Shown: one piece after another, positions 26,363-37,370 of the stretch
Layout of the letters: each line of letters opens with the position of its first letter
How positions within the stretch are numbered: position 1 is the stretch's first letter
NCBI GenBank assembly: GCA_016763855.1
Contig: JAESSY010000177.1
Span: 1 to 55,573 of the forward strand
Direction: 5' to 3'
DNA from: Pseudomonadales bacterium
Lineage (GTDB): Bacteria; Pseudomonadota; Gammaproteobacteria; Pseudomonadales; Azotimanducaceae
DNA length: 55,573 nt
Position numbers and translations under genes: made by a program
Notes under the pieces: generated by a model
Told to the model about the DNA's origin: nothing
Seen by the model: the letters and a program-made list of their open reading frames with translations, nothing else
Database searches by the model: none

Positions 26363-27514
26363 TTAGGGCTCTGGGTACCAACTTCCATCCTCTTGTTTAG
26401 TAATCCAGAGCTGACTGAACCAGTAGAAACGCTGAGTCATTGCTTTTCCATTATTTGTGATTGGTTCGTTGACTGGCATTGTACAATTGTAACGGGATCT
26501 GCCAATCGGGAGATCTGATATGCTCTGAGCGAGGAAAACAAGAGGGGCTTCTTTCTTTAAGGTCATTTTCTCGCTTGGGCCATAACAGGCTAGTTGATTC
26601 AAGCGATAGCGTTGATGAGTGAAAGATAAACGCAAAGTGGGTTTGGTATTATCCTGCTCCAATTCAGGATCTAGTAGCTCGCTTGTCATTAATGGCATAG
26701 CCAGTGTATGAACTTTGGTTACAAAATTTGAAAAATTCGCATAGACACCTGAGAGCGGAAATCTAGGTAAAATGAGTAGGCTGGTTTCGTGCCCAGCGGC
26801 TCCGCTTTGTTGGCCAAAACCAGTATATCCAAGGGATTTAACGAGCGTAAGTGTGTCATTATTATATTCACCGTAGGGATATGCTAAAAATCTTAGCGCG
26901 AGTGCATTAGGCAATTCGTTATTTATGATCTCCTGGGCTCCTGTTATCTCCTCAGTAATTCGGCGTTTCCAATTAGATAAATTTTCATTGTCTATTTTGC
27001 GAATGAGATGTGGATGTGATTTTGTGTGGTTGGCTACGCTTAGGCCAGCGGTGTGCATTTCTCGAATCTGGTTCCAACTAAGATACCCCCGTTTTCCTAT
27101 AAGATCCGTCGCAATAAACAGTGTAAAGGGATAACCTTTTTCTTTAAGGAGCGGCCAAGCGTTGGTGTAAATATTTTCGTAGGCATCATCGAAAGTAATG
27201 CTGATCACCCTATCAGGGATCATGCTTTCATCGTTCAAATTCTTAATGAGCTTCTCAAGGGGCCAGACGACAAATTCGTTTGACGATAAGTATTCCAAAT
27301 GTTGCTTGAATAGATGTATAGGAGTACTAGTAATGGGCGGAGTATTATCTGCTATATGATGGTATTGAAGGATGACAGCGCTGGAGGATGTGGGCTCGGT
27401 AGCATTCGCGTCGTCATTATATTTTACATCACAGGCAGCAAGCCCACTTCCTAGAAGTAGTACAAAGAAAAGCAAATATGAGAAAATTTGCGGTATAATT
27501 GGATATACCTCCAC
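26363..27514 (-). CDS. Polysaccharide deacetylase family lipoprotein
   Basis: A 383-residue protein with a lipoprotein signal (hydrophobic stretch then lipobox-like LAAC, Cys near residue 28). The NodB-type domain spans about 60-260: the catalytic/metal pair in ITFDDAYENIY, the HxxxxH pair in NHTKSHPHL and YPYGEYNNDT. Overall it resembles PgaB-type de-N-acetylases without their C-terminal hydrolase domain; the remaining 110 residues are unassigned. The listed start is GTG with no upstream SD. GGAGG lies directly inside the first codons, so the true start may be slightly downstream. Convergent with ybbP and divergent from ttcA. Confidence 0.85.
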   Translation of the reverse strand: MEVYPIIPQIFSYLLFFVLLLGSGLAACDVKYNDDANATEPTSSSAVILQYHHIADNTPPITSTPIHLFKQHLEYLSSNEFVVWPLEKLIKNLNDESMIPDRVISITFDDAYENIYTNAWPLLKEKGYPFTLFIATDLIGKRGYLSWNQIREMHTAGLSVANHTKSHPHLIRKIDNENLSNWKRRITEEITGAQEIINNELPNALALRFLAYPYGEYNNDTLTLVKSLGYTGFGQQSGAAGHETSLLILPRFPLSGVYANFSNFVTKVHTLAMPLMTSELLDPELEQDNTKPTLRLSFTHQRYRLNQLACYGPSEKMTLKKEAPLVFLAQSISDLPIGRSRYNCTMPVNEPITNNGKAMTQRFYWFSQLWITKQEDGSWYPEP

Positions 27515-27584
27515 TAAATGACGAGATAAGACTAAGCCTCATAGTATCTCATTCTTCTAACGCTTTTCTAGATTGAATTATCCG

Positions 27585-28427
27585 ATGGAACAAAACCCTC
27601 AAATCGAAAAACCACAAATTGAAAACCTTCAAGTCCAAAAGAAGAAACTCCAAAAGCGACTTCGGCGTGATACAGGGAAGGCGATAGCAGACTACGCCAT
27701 GATCGAAGATGGAGATAAGGTCATGGTTTGTATCTCTGGAGGGAAAGACAGTTTAACAATGTTGAACATCTTGATCAATTTACAGAAACATGCCCCTATA
27801 AATTTTGATCTTGTTGCAGTGAATCTTGATCAAAAACAACCTGGTTTTCCTGAACAGATCTTGCCAAACTATTTCCAATCTATTGGTATAGATTATGAAA
27901 TTATTGAGGAAGATACTTATTCCGTTGTCACTGAGCTTGTGCCTGAGGGGAAGACATTCTGTGGATGGTGCTCCAGATTTCGGCGGGGCATCCTTTATAG
28001 CCATGCGAAAAAAAATGCATACACAAAGATAGCCCTCGGGCATCATCGAGATGATATCATTGAAACGCTTTTCCTTAATATGTTTCATGGTGGTAAGTTA
28101 AAAACGATGCCGCCCAAGCTTTTAAGTGATGATGGGGGAAATATTGTTATACGACCCTTGGCATACTGTCGTGAAACTGATATTCAAAGGTATTCGGATC
28201 TCATGAATTTCCCGATAATTCCTTGTAATCTTTGCGGGTCACAGGAGAATTTAGAGAGGCCAAAAATCAAGGCACTGTTAAATGCTTGGGATAAAGAATT
28301 CCCAGGAAGATTAGAATCGATATTTCGTTCAATGACTGATGTTGTACCGTCGCATTTATTGGATAGAAAATTACATGATTTTGACAATACAGTGAGCTTG
28401 CCCAAGCTAACCGTGAAAAATATTTAA
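27585..28427 (+). CDS. ttcA: tRNA 2-thiocytidine(32) synthetase TtcA
   Basis: Thiolates C32 of certain tRNAs using ATP and an iron-sulfur cluster. Nearly full-length agreement with E. coli Ttc[19 protein letters not shown]-loop [25 protein letters not shown], first CxxC in [31 protein letters not shown] and [15 protein letters not shown]. The ATG at 27585 is preferred to the in-frame TTG at 27573. The N-terminus has a short Lys/Gln-rich repeat-like stretch. Its stop codon overlaps that of the convergent histidine kinase gene. Confidence 0.96.
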   Translation: MEQNPQIEKPQIENLQVQKKKLQKRLRRDTGKAIADYAMIEDGDKVMVCISGGKDSLTMLNILINLQKHAPINFDLVAVNLDQKQPGFPEQILPNYFQSIGIDYEIIEEDTYSVVTELVPEGKTFCGWCSRFRRGILYSHAKKNAYTKIALGHHRDDIIETLFLNMFHGGKLKTMPPKLLSDDGGNIVIRPLAYCRETDIQRYSDLMNFPIIPCNLCGSQENLERPKIKALLNAWDKEFPGRLESIFRSMTDVVPSHLLDRKLHDFDNTVSLPKLTVKNI

Positions 28428-31400
28428 GACAGAGGTGTCTCTTCAGTATCAGAGGCTAAGTGGTAATCTTTAATTGCTTGGACGAAATTTTCTAGTTCTC
28501 TGCTTAGAGATGCAAGGTTTTGTTTGCTTGGTTTCATATTTTTCGTTAACTGGTGTTCTAAGCCACGTGCGGCTTCCATTAGGTTTAAACCTCCGAAGTT
28601 TCCTGCAACTCCCGCCACATTGTGCATTAGTCGTTCAGCCTTTTCTTTTTCTGCGCTTAGATCTGAATCAGTTTGGTCACCGTTAGAATCAATCGCTAAC
28701 AATGAACAAAATTCCCTGTCGGCATGTTCATAAATCCTGATAAATTCTTTGGATAATTTTGTAAAAAGTACTTTATCGTGATCGTGATTACTCAATGCTT
28801 TGTCAAAATCAATTCCGCGAATTTGGTACTTTGTTCGGTAGGTTTCTCTCCTCAGATTAATCTTGGGAATGTCTTTTATGCCAGCAATTTCATTTAGGAG
28901 CATGAGTAAACCGTCAAAATCCACTGGCTTGCTAATGTAATGGTCAAAACCACATTGTAAGGCTTCATCAACTTCATGTTGAAGGACGCCTGCAGAGAGG
29001 GCAATTACCGGGAGGCGCTTTAGTGCAGCCTGAGATCTTATATGTTTTATTGTCTCTATTCCGTCCATTATCGGCATTCGCAGGTCCATTAGCACCGCGA
29101 AAAAGACTTCTTTTTCTAAAATCTTTATCGCCTCAATACCATTAACGGCGCAGTGAATGTCATAGCCGGCATTGTGTAAAACCTCTTCAGCGAGATTTAG
29201 GTTAATTTCGTTGTCTTCGACAATGAGTAATTTTTGCCCGTTTGACGCTTGCAAAGGCCTTGAAATGATGATTTTTTCTTTAGGGGTAGATTCTTCTAAC
29301 CATGGTTCAACAACAACGGAGAAATAGAAATTGCTTCCGACGCCAGGCTCGCTCACTGCATGAATATGCCCCTGCATCATTTCCACCAGTCGTTTAGATA
29401 TAGATAAGCCTAAGCCACTTCCCTCAGTGATGTTTGTGGTTTCCCCTTGTGTGAATGAATCAAAGATGAGTTCAATATTCGAATTAATGATACCTATCCC
29501 CGTATCTTTGACACTGAAGTTCAAGCAGATACTGCCTGATTGTAGCGGCATTGATTCTAGGCCTATTGTGATGGATCCCTTTTCTGTGAATTTTAATGCG
29601 TTACTAACAAGGTTAATGAGTACTTGGCTTATTCTTGATGGATCACCAATGAGATACTCATCATGTAGTTCTGAAGCCCTAGGTAATATGAATTCAATAT
29701 TTTTCTTTTCAGCATCATAATTAAAAAGGTTTCTTGTGTCTTCAATTATGTCAGTGACGCGAAAGGCTATCTGTTGTAGCTCAAGGTTTCCCGATTCGAC
29801 CCGTGAAATATCCAATATGTCATTAACGACGCTGAGCAGGTGGTTAGAGGAACTTTGTATTGTACTCAAGTAGAGTTTTTGTTTCTTTGTAAGATTGGTG
29901 GTGAGCGCAAGATTTGTATAACCGATTATGGCATTCATAGGTGTTCTAATTTCATGGCTCATATTGGCAAGAAAACGACTTTTGGTCTCTGTTGCAGCAA
30001 TGGCGAGCTTTTTTTCTTGTTCTGCTTCTTCGCGCATTTTTCGTTCAGTAATGTCGATGATTGAACCTTCTACATGAAGTGGATTAGCGTCTTCGTCTAG
30101 AACGATATGCGCAGACAAGATGACCCAAATCTCTCTCTTGTCCATACGCCGAATAGTAGTTTCAAAACCAACAACGGGCTCGTTGTTTGTTAGTAACTCG
30201 ATGATTTCAGATTGATGTTCTCTATTAGCAAAAAATATTTCGGGCTTAAGCATAATTGGATTTGATTTAGCTGAACGGCTATTGTATCCGACGAGTTTCA
30301 TTGCTGCAGGATTGAGTGTTATAAGGCTGCCATCCAGTCCGATCTCAAATATCCCTTCAACCGCATTTTCGTACAGTGACAGATATCTATTTCTAGAGTC
30401 CTTAAGTTGTTGATAGAGTTTTGCATTTTCAATTGCTATTGCTGCTTGAGACGCTAACAATTTCAATAACGCAATTCTATCCTGAGAGAATGTGTGAGTG
30501 CTTTTTAAATTTTCAAGATAGAGTACACCAGTCAAATGCGCTTTGCTCAAAATAGGCACACAGAGAATCGACTTTGGGTGGTGCGTGAGAAGATACTTGT
30601 CTTGAGTGAAAATGTCGTCCACCGAAGCGTCATTTAGGACGATATCCTCTTTAGTGCGTGCAACATATTGGATTATGGAAATGGGTAAGTTTGTCGTGGT
30701 TTGCAGCGATAACTTCTGCACCGAATGTTCTGTTATCGATCCGGTAAAACGGCTATTAATTTCGAGATAAAGGTGATCGGCTTCCTTTAGAATCAAACTG
30801 GCAGCATGTCCGCCTGCATTCTCTAATGCATCTTCCATCAGTTTCTCTAGTAACGTACTCAGTATAATTTCACCAGAGAGTGCTTGGGTTGCTTTTAGCA
30901 CTGTACCAAAATCAAGAACATGGCTTGCTTGACTTTTATCCTGAATGATTGTGGACTCTGTATTTAGAGGAGAAGGTATGTATAGGCCACCATTATCGCG
31001 GGTAAGATAATGTTCTCCACCCATTTCAATAAAATCTCGGTCTAGGGATTTAACCTTTGTTGTTGCCCCCCATCTGATGTAACTTTCTCTAGCTTTACGG
31101 AAATGATGCAGCGCTAATTCTCTTTTATTGTCGCTGGCGTAAAATCGACCAGCTAATTCACAAGAGAAAGCGTGCTCTTTGATAAATCCGTATTGATTCG
31201 CATATTGCATCGCTTTTTCATAATTTTCGATTGCAGTGATTTTGTCACGGTTGTGGCGGGCAAGCTCAGCTTGAATTAGATGATAAGCATGCAATGTGTT
31301 TTGCGGTGCATGGCGAGACCACTTTCGCAACTTTCGCAGGTTCATTCTGATTCTAATATGAATACCTGACTTTTCTAATAGGCCAACGTGATTCAAGTTT

Positions 31401-34400
31401 GCGATCAGGGCGATGCTCTCATACAGTGTGAAGAATGCGATAGCGGTGCTTGAAGCGACAGATATCAAACCTTTTCTTGCGGTTCGAGCATAAATGAGAG
31501 CCAATTCATTCTTGTGAAAGAGCGTTGTTAAGAATAGTTTTAGTATATATAAGTTTGTTGCGCTACTTTTGTCTCCACTTTCTTCTCTGATTTTTTTCTG
31601 TTGATCTTCGTCATATATTGGCCCTGCAAATATCCAAGGATCTTCCTTTGCCTCAATGAGGTTGGTAATGGCCTGTTGATAAACTGAGCCCATATTAAGC
31701 ATGGGTGTTTGATTTAATTCCCGCGCTTGTTGATTGTAAATCTCGAGATTTGCGGTTATGCCATTGAGATCATTTCCAAGTACAAAAGCATTTGCTGAAC
31801 TGGTGATAGCAGCGACTAAGGCAAATTCTATATCACCACTTTCCATTCCCAATTTGTAGGCCTTGGCAAGCGGTTCTAAAGAATCTCGATATGGGTGTTT
31901 CCAGATGTTAATAAAATTGGTAACGGCTGTAATGGTTTTACAATGTAATGCTCTATTTGATTCGTTTAGATTATTAAGTGCTAGCAAGCCGAATCTGTAG
32001 CCTGCCTCTATTGTTCCGAAATAGGTGATGAGGACGGCGCCAAAAAGTGGGTAGGCGAAAGATGATTCAGGTGCAGTGCCATATTCTAGAGATAATTCTG
32101 TCATCTTAAGTATGTAGTCAGCCACGTTTTCATCACCTTTAAGATAAGACACTTGGCAGAGGGTTGTTAGAACTCTCATTGTTGCCTTCTTCTCTTCATC
32201 TTCCATTACGGCATTGTGGGGACGATTTGGTAAGTTCATCAAGGTGGTTAAATAGAGCAACCTGACGAGTAAAATTGCTCTACTGAATCGTGTAGGTTCA
32301 GTGCTTATTGGGCAGTTGAGAAGCGTTAATGCTTTGTGACCCACCTCTTGAGCTGAGGTCAAATCGTCAAATGCGATTAACGCTTTCATTTGTGTTTCAT
32401 AGGCTCGCATTGTATCGAATTTATTTGCAGCATTTTCTATCAGTGCTACAACTAATAGATTCAGTTGTGTTTTGTCTCCACATAAGTGTGCAACTTCAGC
32501 TGCTTCTTGGTGAAGCTCAAAGCTAGCCTCGTGATGATCCCAAATTTCTTGACCCTGAAGCGCGATTGCCGTGCGAAGATATTTGAAGGAAGCATGAAAA
32601 GCACCGCTCTGTTTTGCTTTCTTTCCTGCAGTCTGATTCAATTTGGCTAATTCATTACGATTTAGTTTTATCTCTCCAGTATTGTATATTGGTAGTGCTT
32701 TGCTACTTTGAGTGATGTCTGTTATTTTTTTTGTTACTTCACCGCGTTTAAAAATTAGATTTTCAAAGCTATTGTTTAACTGGTTTACCATTTCAAAAAT
32801 ATTGTCCTCAGAATCTGCCTTAAAATTTCGCAAGTAACTGTGCCCAATTCTAGAGTGAATAAGTACTCTATTGTCTGCTGAAAGTAGTGAATAGGCAGCT
32901 TGTTGTATCCCTTCATGCGAAAAAACATACTCTATATCCTGATCCTGATCCTGATCCTGATCCTGATCCTGATCCTGATCCTGACGTTCGACATTTTGAA
33001 TCTGTGTGAGGTATCCGGAGCGTACAGCTGCAGATAATTGTTCAGAAAGGGTCTTTCTTTCATCTTGAGTAATGCTTCTGAGAATATCTAAGCTAACCTT
33101 GCCGCCAATGCATGCTGCGATTTGTAACAGATTGCTAATGTCTGGGTCGAGTTGTATTATATTTTTAGCCAATTGCTCCCCGACGTTCTTAGTAGGGGGC
33201 TCTTTTGATGCAAGTTCGTTGTCCCAATGCCAGTCTCGATAGGACTTGTCAAAATAAATAATGCCTTTTATATAAAGCCCTGTCAGAAATTCACGAACCG
33301 CTAATGGATTTCCACCTGTTTTTATATGGGTGGTATCTGCAAGTCCATACGCCTCTTCTTTAGAGCGGAAAAGTGATTCTGAAATTATTGAGGCGATGCT
33401 AGCTGATTCAAGATTTTTCATAGTAATGGTTGTTAGTCTGGTGCTATTGCTTAAAAGCCTTCTCAGTGATTGCCGCGTTGGATGTGATTCTGGCAACTCT
33501 CCTTGTCGGTAACTCCCAATAACCATTAGGCCGGGAATTTTATGGTGAAATACTAAGAGCCTAAGAAGTTCTATGGAGGCATTGTCAATCCACTGCAAGT
33601 TCTCGATGTGTAGAATTACAATTTTAATGTTGGCGGTGATTGTGCGAATAAACTCAGCGATTCCCTGAGCAACTCTGTTTCTTGATTCGAGAGGGTTGAT
33701 AGCATTGTTGTTTTTTGACTGTTGGTCGCCAACGATACTTGTTAGCTCTGGTAACATGGTAATAAGTAGGTCAAGATTTGTGTCAAGGTTAGTTCTCAAC
33801 TCTTGCCCTAATAATGTTATGTCTTCGTGGCTAATTAGCTGCTTACATAGATCTCGCAATACAGATAATAAGCCGTTGTAAGGTACTGATGAGTTGATAA
33901 TGTTCTGTCTTCCCTGCGCAAAATAGGTACTGTCATCCTGTAGGGTTCGCCGAAATTCATGAATTAGCGCAGACTTGCCAGAACCGGCAACGCCAATACA
34001 GAGGACATTTTCATTCTTCCCTTGACGTACCAAACCAAGTATTCTATTTAGCGTTTCAAGTTCGTGTTCTCGTTCCAAAAGCTTTTCGGGTATATTTAGT
34101 TGTTCTGGAATGTCATCTAAAGCCACGGAAAAATATTTTAGTAATTCATGTGGGTTCGCGTTTTGATAGGCCTCTATACATAGTGTGAAGTCCTGTTTGA
34201 TTGCATATGCACTCTGATATCGATCTTCCGGGGATTTCTCAAGTAGCTTAAGAGCGATATCACTTAAGGCGGCGGGAATAGCGGGGTCAATTTCATTGGG
34301 CGGTTTGGGCTGTCTGACGATTTGATAGTAAATCAGTTGCATTGAGTCTCTGCTTTCAAAAGGTGTGCTGCCAGTCAGAAGTTCGTAGAATAGAGCGCCG

Positions 34401-34981
34401 AGAGAGTAGAAATCTGTTCGGTAGTCAACAGTTCTGTTAGTACGACCAGTTTGTTCTGGAGAAATATAGTGGAGGGTCCCCATGAGAGAATTGTTGGTCC
34501 CGGAAATTTTGCTGGCGTCAATATAACCTGCGATTTCAAAGTCTATAAGTTTTATTTTTTTTGTTTCTTCGTTATAAAGAATGTTGTCGGTTGCCAAATG
34601 TTTGTGGATAACATTGTTACTGTGTAAGTAATCTAGTGCAGATGAAATTTCACGACATAAATTGAGAATGTCGACTGTTTTAAATCGTTTTATTTTTAAC
34701 GCTTTTGCTAAGGATGGTGAGTCAAACCTTTCAAAGATTAGTACGGGGCAATTGTCTTGTTCAATAAGTTCAATTGGTTTAATGACGTATTCAGAATCAA
34801 GAGATTTAAGCAATTCATACTCTTGTTTATAACGAGCAGCGTATTCAGGAGAAGCCACCTCTGGACGCAAACACTTTAAGGTAACTTTTGTTTCGTCTTC
34901 GGCACGGACGGCTGAGAAAACTAATGTTTCTTTACTCTGATGTATGATGTTTAGGTTTACAAAACCTTGTACAGAAATCAT
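28424..34981 (-). CDS. Giant pseudokinase-ATPase-hybrid histidine kinase
   Basis: A 2185-residue multidomain sensor. Order: Hanks-kinase-like domain (1-270), AAA/NB-ARC-like ATPase with Walker [15 protein letters not shown] (about 295-580), a long helical TPR-like region (about 690-1330), GAF (about 1350-1500), PAS (about 1510-1640), HisKA with His1676 in SHEIRTPMN, HATPase (about 1730-1890), receiver with Asp1966 in [11 protein letters not shown] and HPt with His2120 in [12 protein letters not shown]. This layout matches the family of predicted-ATPase sensor kinases. The kinase-like domain has lost its catalytic Asp (HKH at 126-128) and reads DFE for DFG. Eight Gln-Asp repeats come from a hexanucleotide array. 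The upstream OmpR-type regulator is probably its partner. Confidence 0.93.
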   Translation of the reverse strand: MISVQGFVNLNIIHQSKETLVFSAVRAEDETKVTLKCLRPEVASPEYAARYKQEYELLKSLDSEYVIKPIELIEQDNCPVLIFERFDSPSLAKALKIKRFKTVDILNLCREISSALDYLHSNNVIHKHLATDNILYNEETKKIKLIDFEIAGYIDASKISGTNNSLMGTLHYISPEQTGRTNRTVDYRTDFYSLGALFYELLTGSTPFESRDSMQLIYYQIVRQPKPPNEIDPAIPAALSDIALKLLEKSPEDRYQSAYAIKQDFTLCIEAYQNANPHELLKYFSVALDDIPEQLNIPEKLLEREHELETLNRILGLVRQGKNENVLCIGVAGSGKSALIHEFRRTLQDDSTYFAQGRQNIINSSVPYNGLLSVLRDLCKQLISHEDITLLGQELRTNLDTNLDLLITMLPELTSIVGDQQSKNNNAINPLESRNRVAQGIAEFIRTITANIKIVILHIENLQWIDNASIELLRLLVFHHKIPGLMVIGSYRQGELPESHPTRQSLRRLLSNSTRLTTITMKNLESASIASIISESLFRSKEEAYGLADTTHIKTGGNPLAVREFLTGLYIKGIIYFDKSYRDWHWDNELASKEPPTKNVGEQLAKNIIQLDPDISNLLQIAACIGGKVSLDILRSITQDERKTLSEQLSAAVRSGYLTQIQNVERQDQDQDQDQDQDQDQDIEYVFSHEGIQQAAYSLLSADNRVLIHSRIGHSYLRNFKADSEDNIFEMVNQLNNSFENLIFKRGEVTKKITDITQSSKALPIYNTGEIKLNRNELAKLNQTAGKKAKQSGAFHASFKYLRTAIALQGQEIWDHHEASFELHQEAAEVAHLCGDKTQLNLLVVALIENAANKFDTMRAYETQMKALIAFDDLTSAQEVGHKALTLLNCPISTEPTRFSRAILLVRLLYLTTLMNLPNRPHNAVMEDEEKKATMRVLTTLCQVSYLKGDENVADYILKMTELSLEYGTAPESSFAYPLFGAVLITYFGTIEAGYRFGLLALNNLNESNRALHCKTITAVTNFINIWKHPYRDSLEPLAKAYKLGMESGDIEFALVAAITSSANAFVLGNDLNGITANLEIYNQQARELNQTPMLNMGSVYQQAITNLIEAKEDPWIFAGPIYDEDQQKKIREESGDKSSATNLYILKLFLTTLFHKNELALIYARTARKGLISVASSTAIAFFTLYESIALIANLNHVGLLEKSGIHIRIRMNLRKLRKWSRHAPQNTLHAYHLIQAELARHNRDKITAIENYEKAMQYANQYGFIKEHAFSCELAGRFYASDNKRELALHHFRKARESYIRWGATTKVKSLDRDFIEMGGEHYLTRDNGGLYIPSPLNTESTIIQDKSQASHVLDFGTVLKATQALSGEIILSTLLEKLMEDALENAGGHAASLILKEADHLYLEINSRFTGSITEHSVQKLSLQTTTNLPISIIQYVARTKEDIVLNDASVDDIFTQDKYLLTHHPKSILCVPILSKAHLTGVLYLENLKSTHTFSQDRIALLKLLASQAAIAIENAKLYQQLKDSRNRYLSLYENAVEGIFEIGLDGSLITLNPAAMKLVGYNSRSAKSNPIMLKPEIFFANREHQSEIIELLTNNEPVVGFETTIRRMDKREIWVILSAHIVLDEDANPLHVEGSIIDITERKMREEAEQEKKLAIAATETKSRFLANMSHEIRTPMNAIIGYTNLALTTNLTKKQKLYLSTIQSSSNHLLSVVNDILDISRVESGNLELQQIAFRVTDIIEDTRNLFNYDAEKKNIEFILPRASELHDEYLIGDPSRISQVLINLVSNALKFTEKGSITIGLESMPLQSGSICLNFSVKDTGIGIINSNIELIFDSFTQGETTNITEGSGLGLSISKRLVEMMQGHIHAVSEPGVGSNFYFSVVVEPWLEESTPKEKIIISRPLQASNGQKLLIVEDNEINLNLAEEVLHNAGYDIHCAVNGIEAIKILEKEVFFAVLMDLRMPIMDGIETIKHIRSQAALKRLPVIALSAGVLQHEVDEALQCGFDHYISKPVDFDGLLMLLNEIAGIKDIPKINLRRETYRTKYQIRGIDFDKALSNHDHDKVLFTKLSKEFIRIYEHADREFCSLLAIDSNGDQTDSDLSAEKEKAERLMHNVAGVAGNFGGLNLMEAARGLEHQLTKNMKPSKQNLASLSRELENFVQAIKDYHLASDTEETPLS
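32936..32983. repeat. Eight perfect copies of a 6-bp tandem repeat
   Basis: The unit ATCCTG on the plus strand is repeated eight times without error. On the coding (minus) strand it specifies eight Gln-Asp dipeptides just before YVFSHEG in the giant histidine kinase. Because the unit is 6 bp, copy-number change keeps the frame and alters only linker length. Confidence 0.97.
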
Positions 34982-35004
34982 TGCGTTGATTCCCTAAGTA
35001 CGGC

Positions 35005-35715
35005 TTATTGAACCGTGGGGGCGAACAAATAACCTGTTCCGTGGATAGTGCTGATAAATGTCACTCCTGGCGCATATTGTCTAAATTTTCTTCTTATTTG
35101 TCCGACGAGTACATCTATGTATCGATCATCTGGATACCATTCACGGTTTCTAATTTTGTTCATCAATTGGTCCCGAGTCATGACTTGCCCCGAGTTTTCA
35201 ATAAGTGCAAGAAGTAAATGAAACTCACCTGCAGATAAAGGCTGAAGCTCATTGTTAGGTGTTAATAGTTCTCTTTTGTTTAAATCCAGCGCCCAGCCTT
35301 CGAATGTTCTTTTGAATCCCTTTTCTTTTTGTTCCTCTTGGAGCTTCACTCGGCGTAGTAAATTCTTTACCCGGGAGAGTAGTTCCCTGAGATCAAAGGG
35401 TTTGGTCACATAGTCATCAGCGCCACTTTCGAGCCCAACAATTCGATCAATTTGTTCATTTTTACCTGTGACAAGGATAATACCCACGTCAGATTGCGTT
35501 CTAAGTTCTCTGGTCAGCGTCAGTCCGTCTTTGCCTGGCAGATTAATATCTATCAGGCAAAGTTTTATATCTTTCTCAGATATTATTTTTTCAACATTAT
35601 CAGCATTCTGTTTTGTGAAGACTTTGTATCCCTCTTTTTCAAAATGTGCTGCCAACTGAGACCGTGTAATGGGCTCGTCCTCTACTATTAGTAGATTTGG
35701 TTGTGCTTGAACCAT
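35005..35715 (-). CDS. OmpR/ArcA-type DNA-binding response regulator
   Basis: A 236-residue regulator with an N-terminal receiver (NLLIVEDEPITRSQL, phospho-Asp in LIDINLPGKDG, Thr in LVTGKNEQ, Lys in YVTKPFDLREL) and a C-terminal winged helix (LSAGEFHLLLALIENSGQVMTRDQL, DDRYIDVLVGQIRRKF, GTGYLFAP). The receiver resembles the ArcA/TorR branch. The ATG at 35715 is chosen because GGGAG lies about 11 bases upstream; an ATG at 35736 is also in frame. It precedes the giant hybrid kinase by 23 bases in the same direction, implying a cognate pair. Confidence 0.92.
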   Translation of the reverse strand: MVQAQPNLLIVEDEPITRSQLAAHFEKEGYKVFTKQNADNVEKIISEKDIKLCLIDINLPGKDGLTLTRELRTQSDVGIILVTGKNEQIDRIVGLESGADDYVTKPFDLRELLSRVKNLLRRVKLQEEQKEKGFKRTFEGWALDLNKRELLTPNNELQPLSAGEFHLLLALIENSGQVMTRDQLMNKIRNREWYPDDRYIDVLVGQIRRKFRQYAPGVTFISTIHGTGYLFAPTVQ

Positions 35716-35829
35716 TACAATGTTCACTCCCTTCATTATGTTTAGTTCAGTGATGCTAGCTCGATTTTATATCATATCGAGGGGTTCCGTTGGTATACAA
35801 ATTTTAGTCTTAACCCAAAGGGTCAACAA

Positions 35830-36057
35830 ATGAGTGGTCTAGTCATTCCATGGCAATCCCTATCAGCTGAATCGCTTCGTGGTGTCATCGAGGAAGTCAT
35901 TTCAAGAGAGGGCACAGACTATGGACTCTTTGAAGCTAGTTTAGACCAAAAGGTGTTGCAGATAAGGACGCAGTTAGAGCGGCATGAAGTGACCATCGTG
36001 TTCGACTCTGAATTAGATAGCTGCTCTATTGTTTCCATTACGGACTTAGATATCTAA
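35830..36057 (+). CDS. yheU: YheU family protein (UPF0270)
   Basis: A 75-residue protein matching E. coli YheU: LVIPWQSLSAESLRGVIEEV, REGTDYGLFEASLDQKVLQI and a conserved acidic end. Function is unknown even in E. coli. It is divergent from the response regulator by about 93-114 bases. The ATG follows AAAGGG by a few bases. A tandem 14-bp repeat begins immediately after its stop codon. Confidence 0.93.
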   Translation: MSGLVIPWQSLSAESLRGVIEEVISREGTDYGLFEASLDQKVLQIRTQLERHEVTIVFDSELDSCSIVSITDLDI

Positions 36058-36098
36058 ACTACGCCAAAACAACTACGTCAAAACAACTACGCCAAAAC
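36058..36098. repeat. Three tandem copies of a 14-bp repeat
   Basis: The unit ACTACGCCAAAACA occurs at 36058-36071, with one change (C to T) at 36072-36085 and again, lacking the last base, at 36086-36098. It starts directly after the yheU stop codon. Confidence 0.95.
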
Positions 36099-36765
36099 GA
36101 GAGTCCTTTAACTTTTATTGCGAACGACGTCTCTAAGTAAAGTGTCGGTTATTATCAATTTGAATAAACATACTGCCTGTCGTCCGATATTTTGTACTAA
36201 ATTGAAGGAAAAAGATCTTAAAAATACTAATCCAGTTGGTTATAATGATCGTACTATCGAGCAGAAATGGCGGAAGTAGGTTGTAGAAGTGACTATGTTA
36301 CTAGTATTTGAAAAATCCTTTCATTTCAATAAGGTATGTCAAATCCTAAGGGTTTTTTGGTCAACGTTAAGTGGGTCTTCCAGAGACGGTAGCCTTTCAT
36401 CTATTGTAAAAGACCACTTATCTGTTGCTTACAACTTCATACAAATGAAGGGATTGCATAGCTTATACTCCCGTCCGTAGATCAATTATATATGAGTAGT
36501 TTAGAAGTGTTACTTCAATCAAATTATTTGATTGTTGCCTTAACTAACTATTTTGATTGAATTTTTTGCTTGAGAGTACTAGGTTAATTGGCTAATATCG
36601 ACCGTTGATGGCCAAAAAAGCAGCGTATTAGGTGTATTCGAGGCGGAAAGAATGAATGGTTTAGAGAAAATAAAACAACCCAATTCCCTGTGGAAGAACA
36701 GGTGTTTAGTGGGCATAGGCAGAGATAGCACAATTGCAGTGATTACTCGTATTTCAAAAGAAAGA
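36099..36765. other. Long regulatory/intergenic region before the DUF11 surface operon
   Basis: About 670 AT-rich bases between yheU and the first surface gene. A 63-codon reading frame at 36289-36480 has no convincing start signal and looks random. The informative element is the 19-bp palindrome with an extra half-site at 36516-36559, listed separately. The length is unusual for this gene-dense window and suggests complex control of the downstream operon. Confidence 0.5.
36516..36559. promoter_or_regulatory. Perfect 19-bp operator-like palindrome plus repeated half-site
   Basis: CAATCAAAT-T-ATTTGATTG (36516-36534) is a perfect inverted repeat with 9-bp arms. The half-site TTTGATTG recurs in direct orientation at 36552-36559, 25 bases on. 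It has no U tract and lies about 210-230 bases before the start of the surface operon, so a regulator binding site is more likely than a terminator. The binding protein is unknown. Confidence 0.55.
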
Positions 36766-37257
36766 GTGAAAAAGATTATGTTTCTTGAATTAGTATTTTT
36801 AGCACTAGTCGCGCCAGTGATGGCAGTAGCAGACCCCAATATTCAGCTTGATATGTCGGTCGCAAAAGAAATGGTTCTGGTAGAAGAAGGTCAGAATGTG
36901 ACGCGTTGGGTCGAAGCCTCCGACGTTTTACCAGGTGAAAAATTACGATATACAGTCAAGTATATTAATGTTGGTGATGAGCCGGCAACTGAGATCAGAA
37001 TTGAAAATCCCATTCCTGAGTTGACAGTTTATGTCATAGATTCTGCTTCTGGCGTAGGTACGACTATTGTTTTTTCCGCTGATGGTGGTGAAAACTATAA
37101 CCCTAAGGATGAGGTAACTTACGAGGTTGCGGTCTTTGGTGGTGGTAAAGACACAAGAAAGGCATCAGCAGACCGCTATACCAATATTCGGTGGTTGATA
37201 GATCAGGTAGAGCCTGGTATTGCGGGTGAAGTGAGTTTTGAAGTCACGGTTCAGTAG
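36766..37257 (+). CDS. Secreted DUF11-like small surface protein
   Basis: First gene of the surface operon. From the GTG at 36766 the product is about 163 residues with a classical signal peptide (VKKIMFLELVFLALVAPVMA). An in-frame ATG at 36652 would add a charged, non-signal-like N-terminus and is less likely. The mature part is one DUF11-type beta-sandwich: LPGEKLRYTVKYINVGDEPA, IENPIPELTVYV, FSADGGENYNP and the terminal strand GEVSFEVTVQ. It has no membrane anchor, so it is probably periplasmic or displayed. Function unknown; context ties it to the next three genes. Confidence 0.78.
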   Translation: MKKIMFLELVFLALVAPVMAVADPNIQLDMSVAKEMVLVEEGQNVTRWVEASDVLPGEKLRYTVKYINVGDEPATEIRIENPIPELTVYVIDSASGVGTTIVFSADGGENYNPKDEVTYEVAVFGGGKDTRKASADRYTNIRWLIDQVEPGIAGEVSFEVTVQ

Positions 37258-37370
37258 GGTTTTTTAAGTGTCGAGTTAACTTGGCACGTTTATTGATTGT
37301 AAAGCATATTGAATAAGTATTACTAGAAAGTAAATTTGAATATTAGCGTTAGTTAAGTGTGGGGCACAAA

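Noticed and set aside
32936-32983. Direct repeat array as CRISPR
   Set aside because: Units are contiguous 6-mers inside a coding region, with no spacers and no cas genes.
36289-36480. 63-codon plus-strand frame before the surface operon
   Set aside because: GTG start without a ribosome binding site, odd composition and no recognisable features; treated as random open frame.
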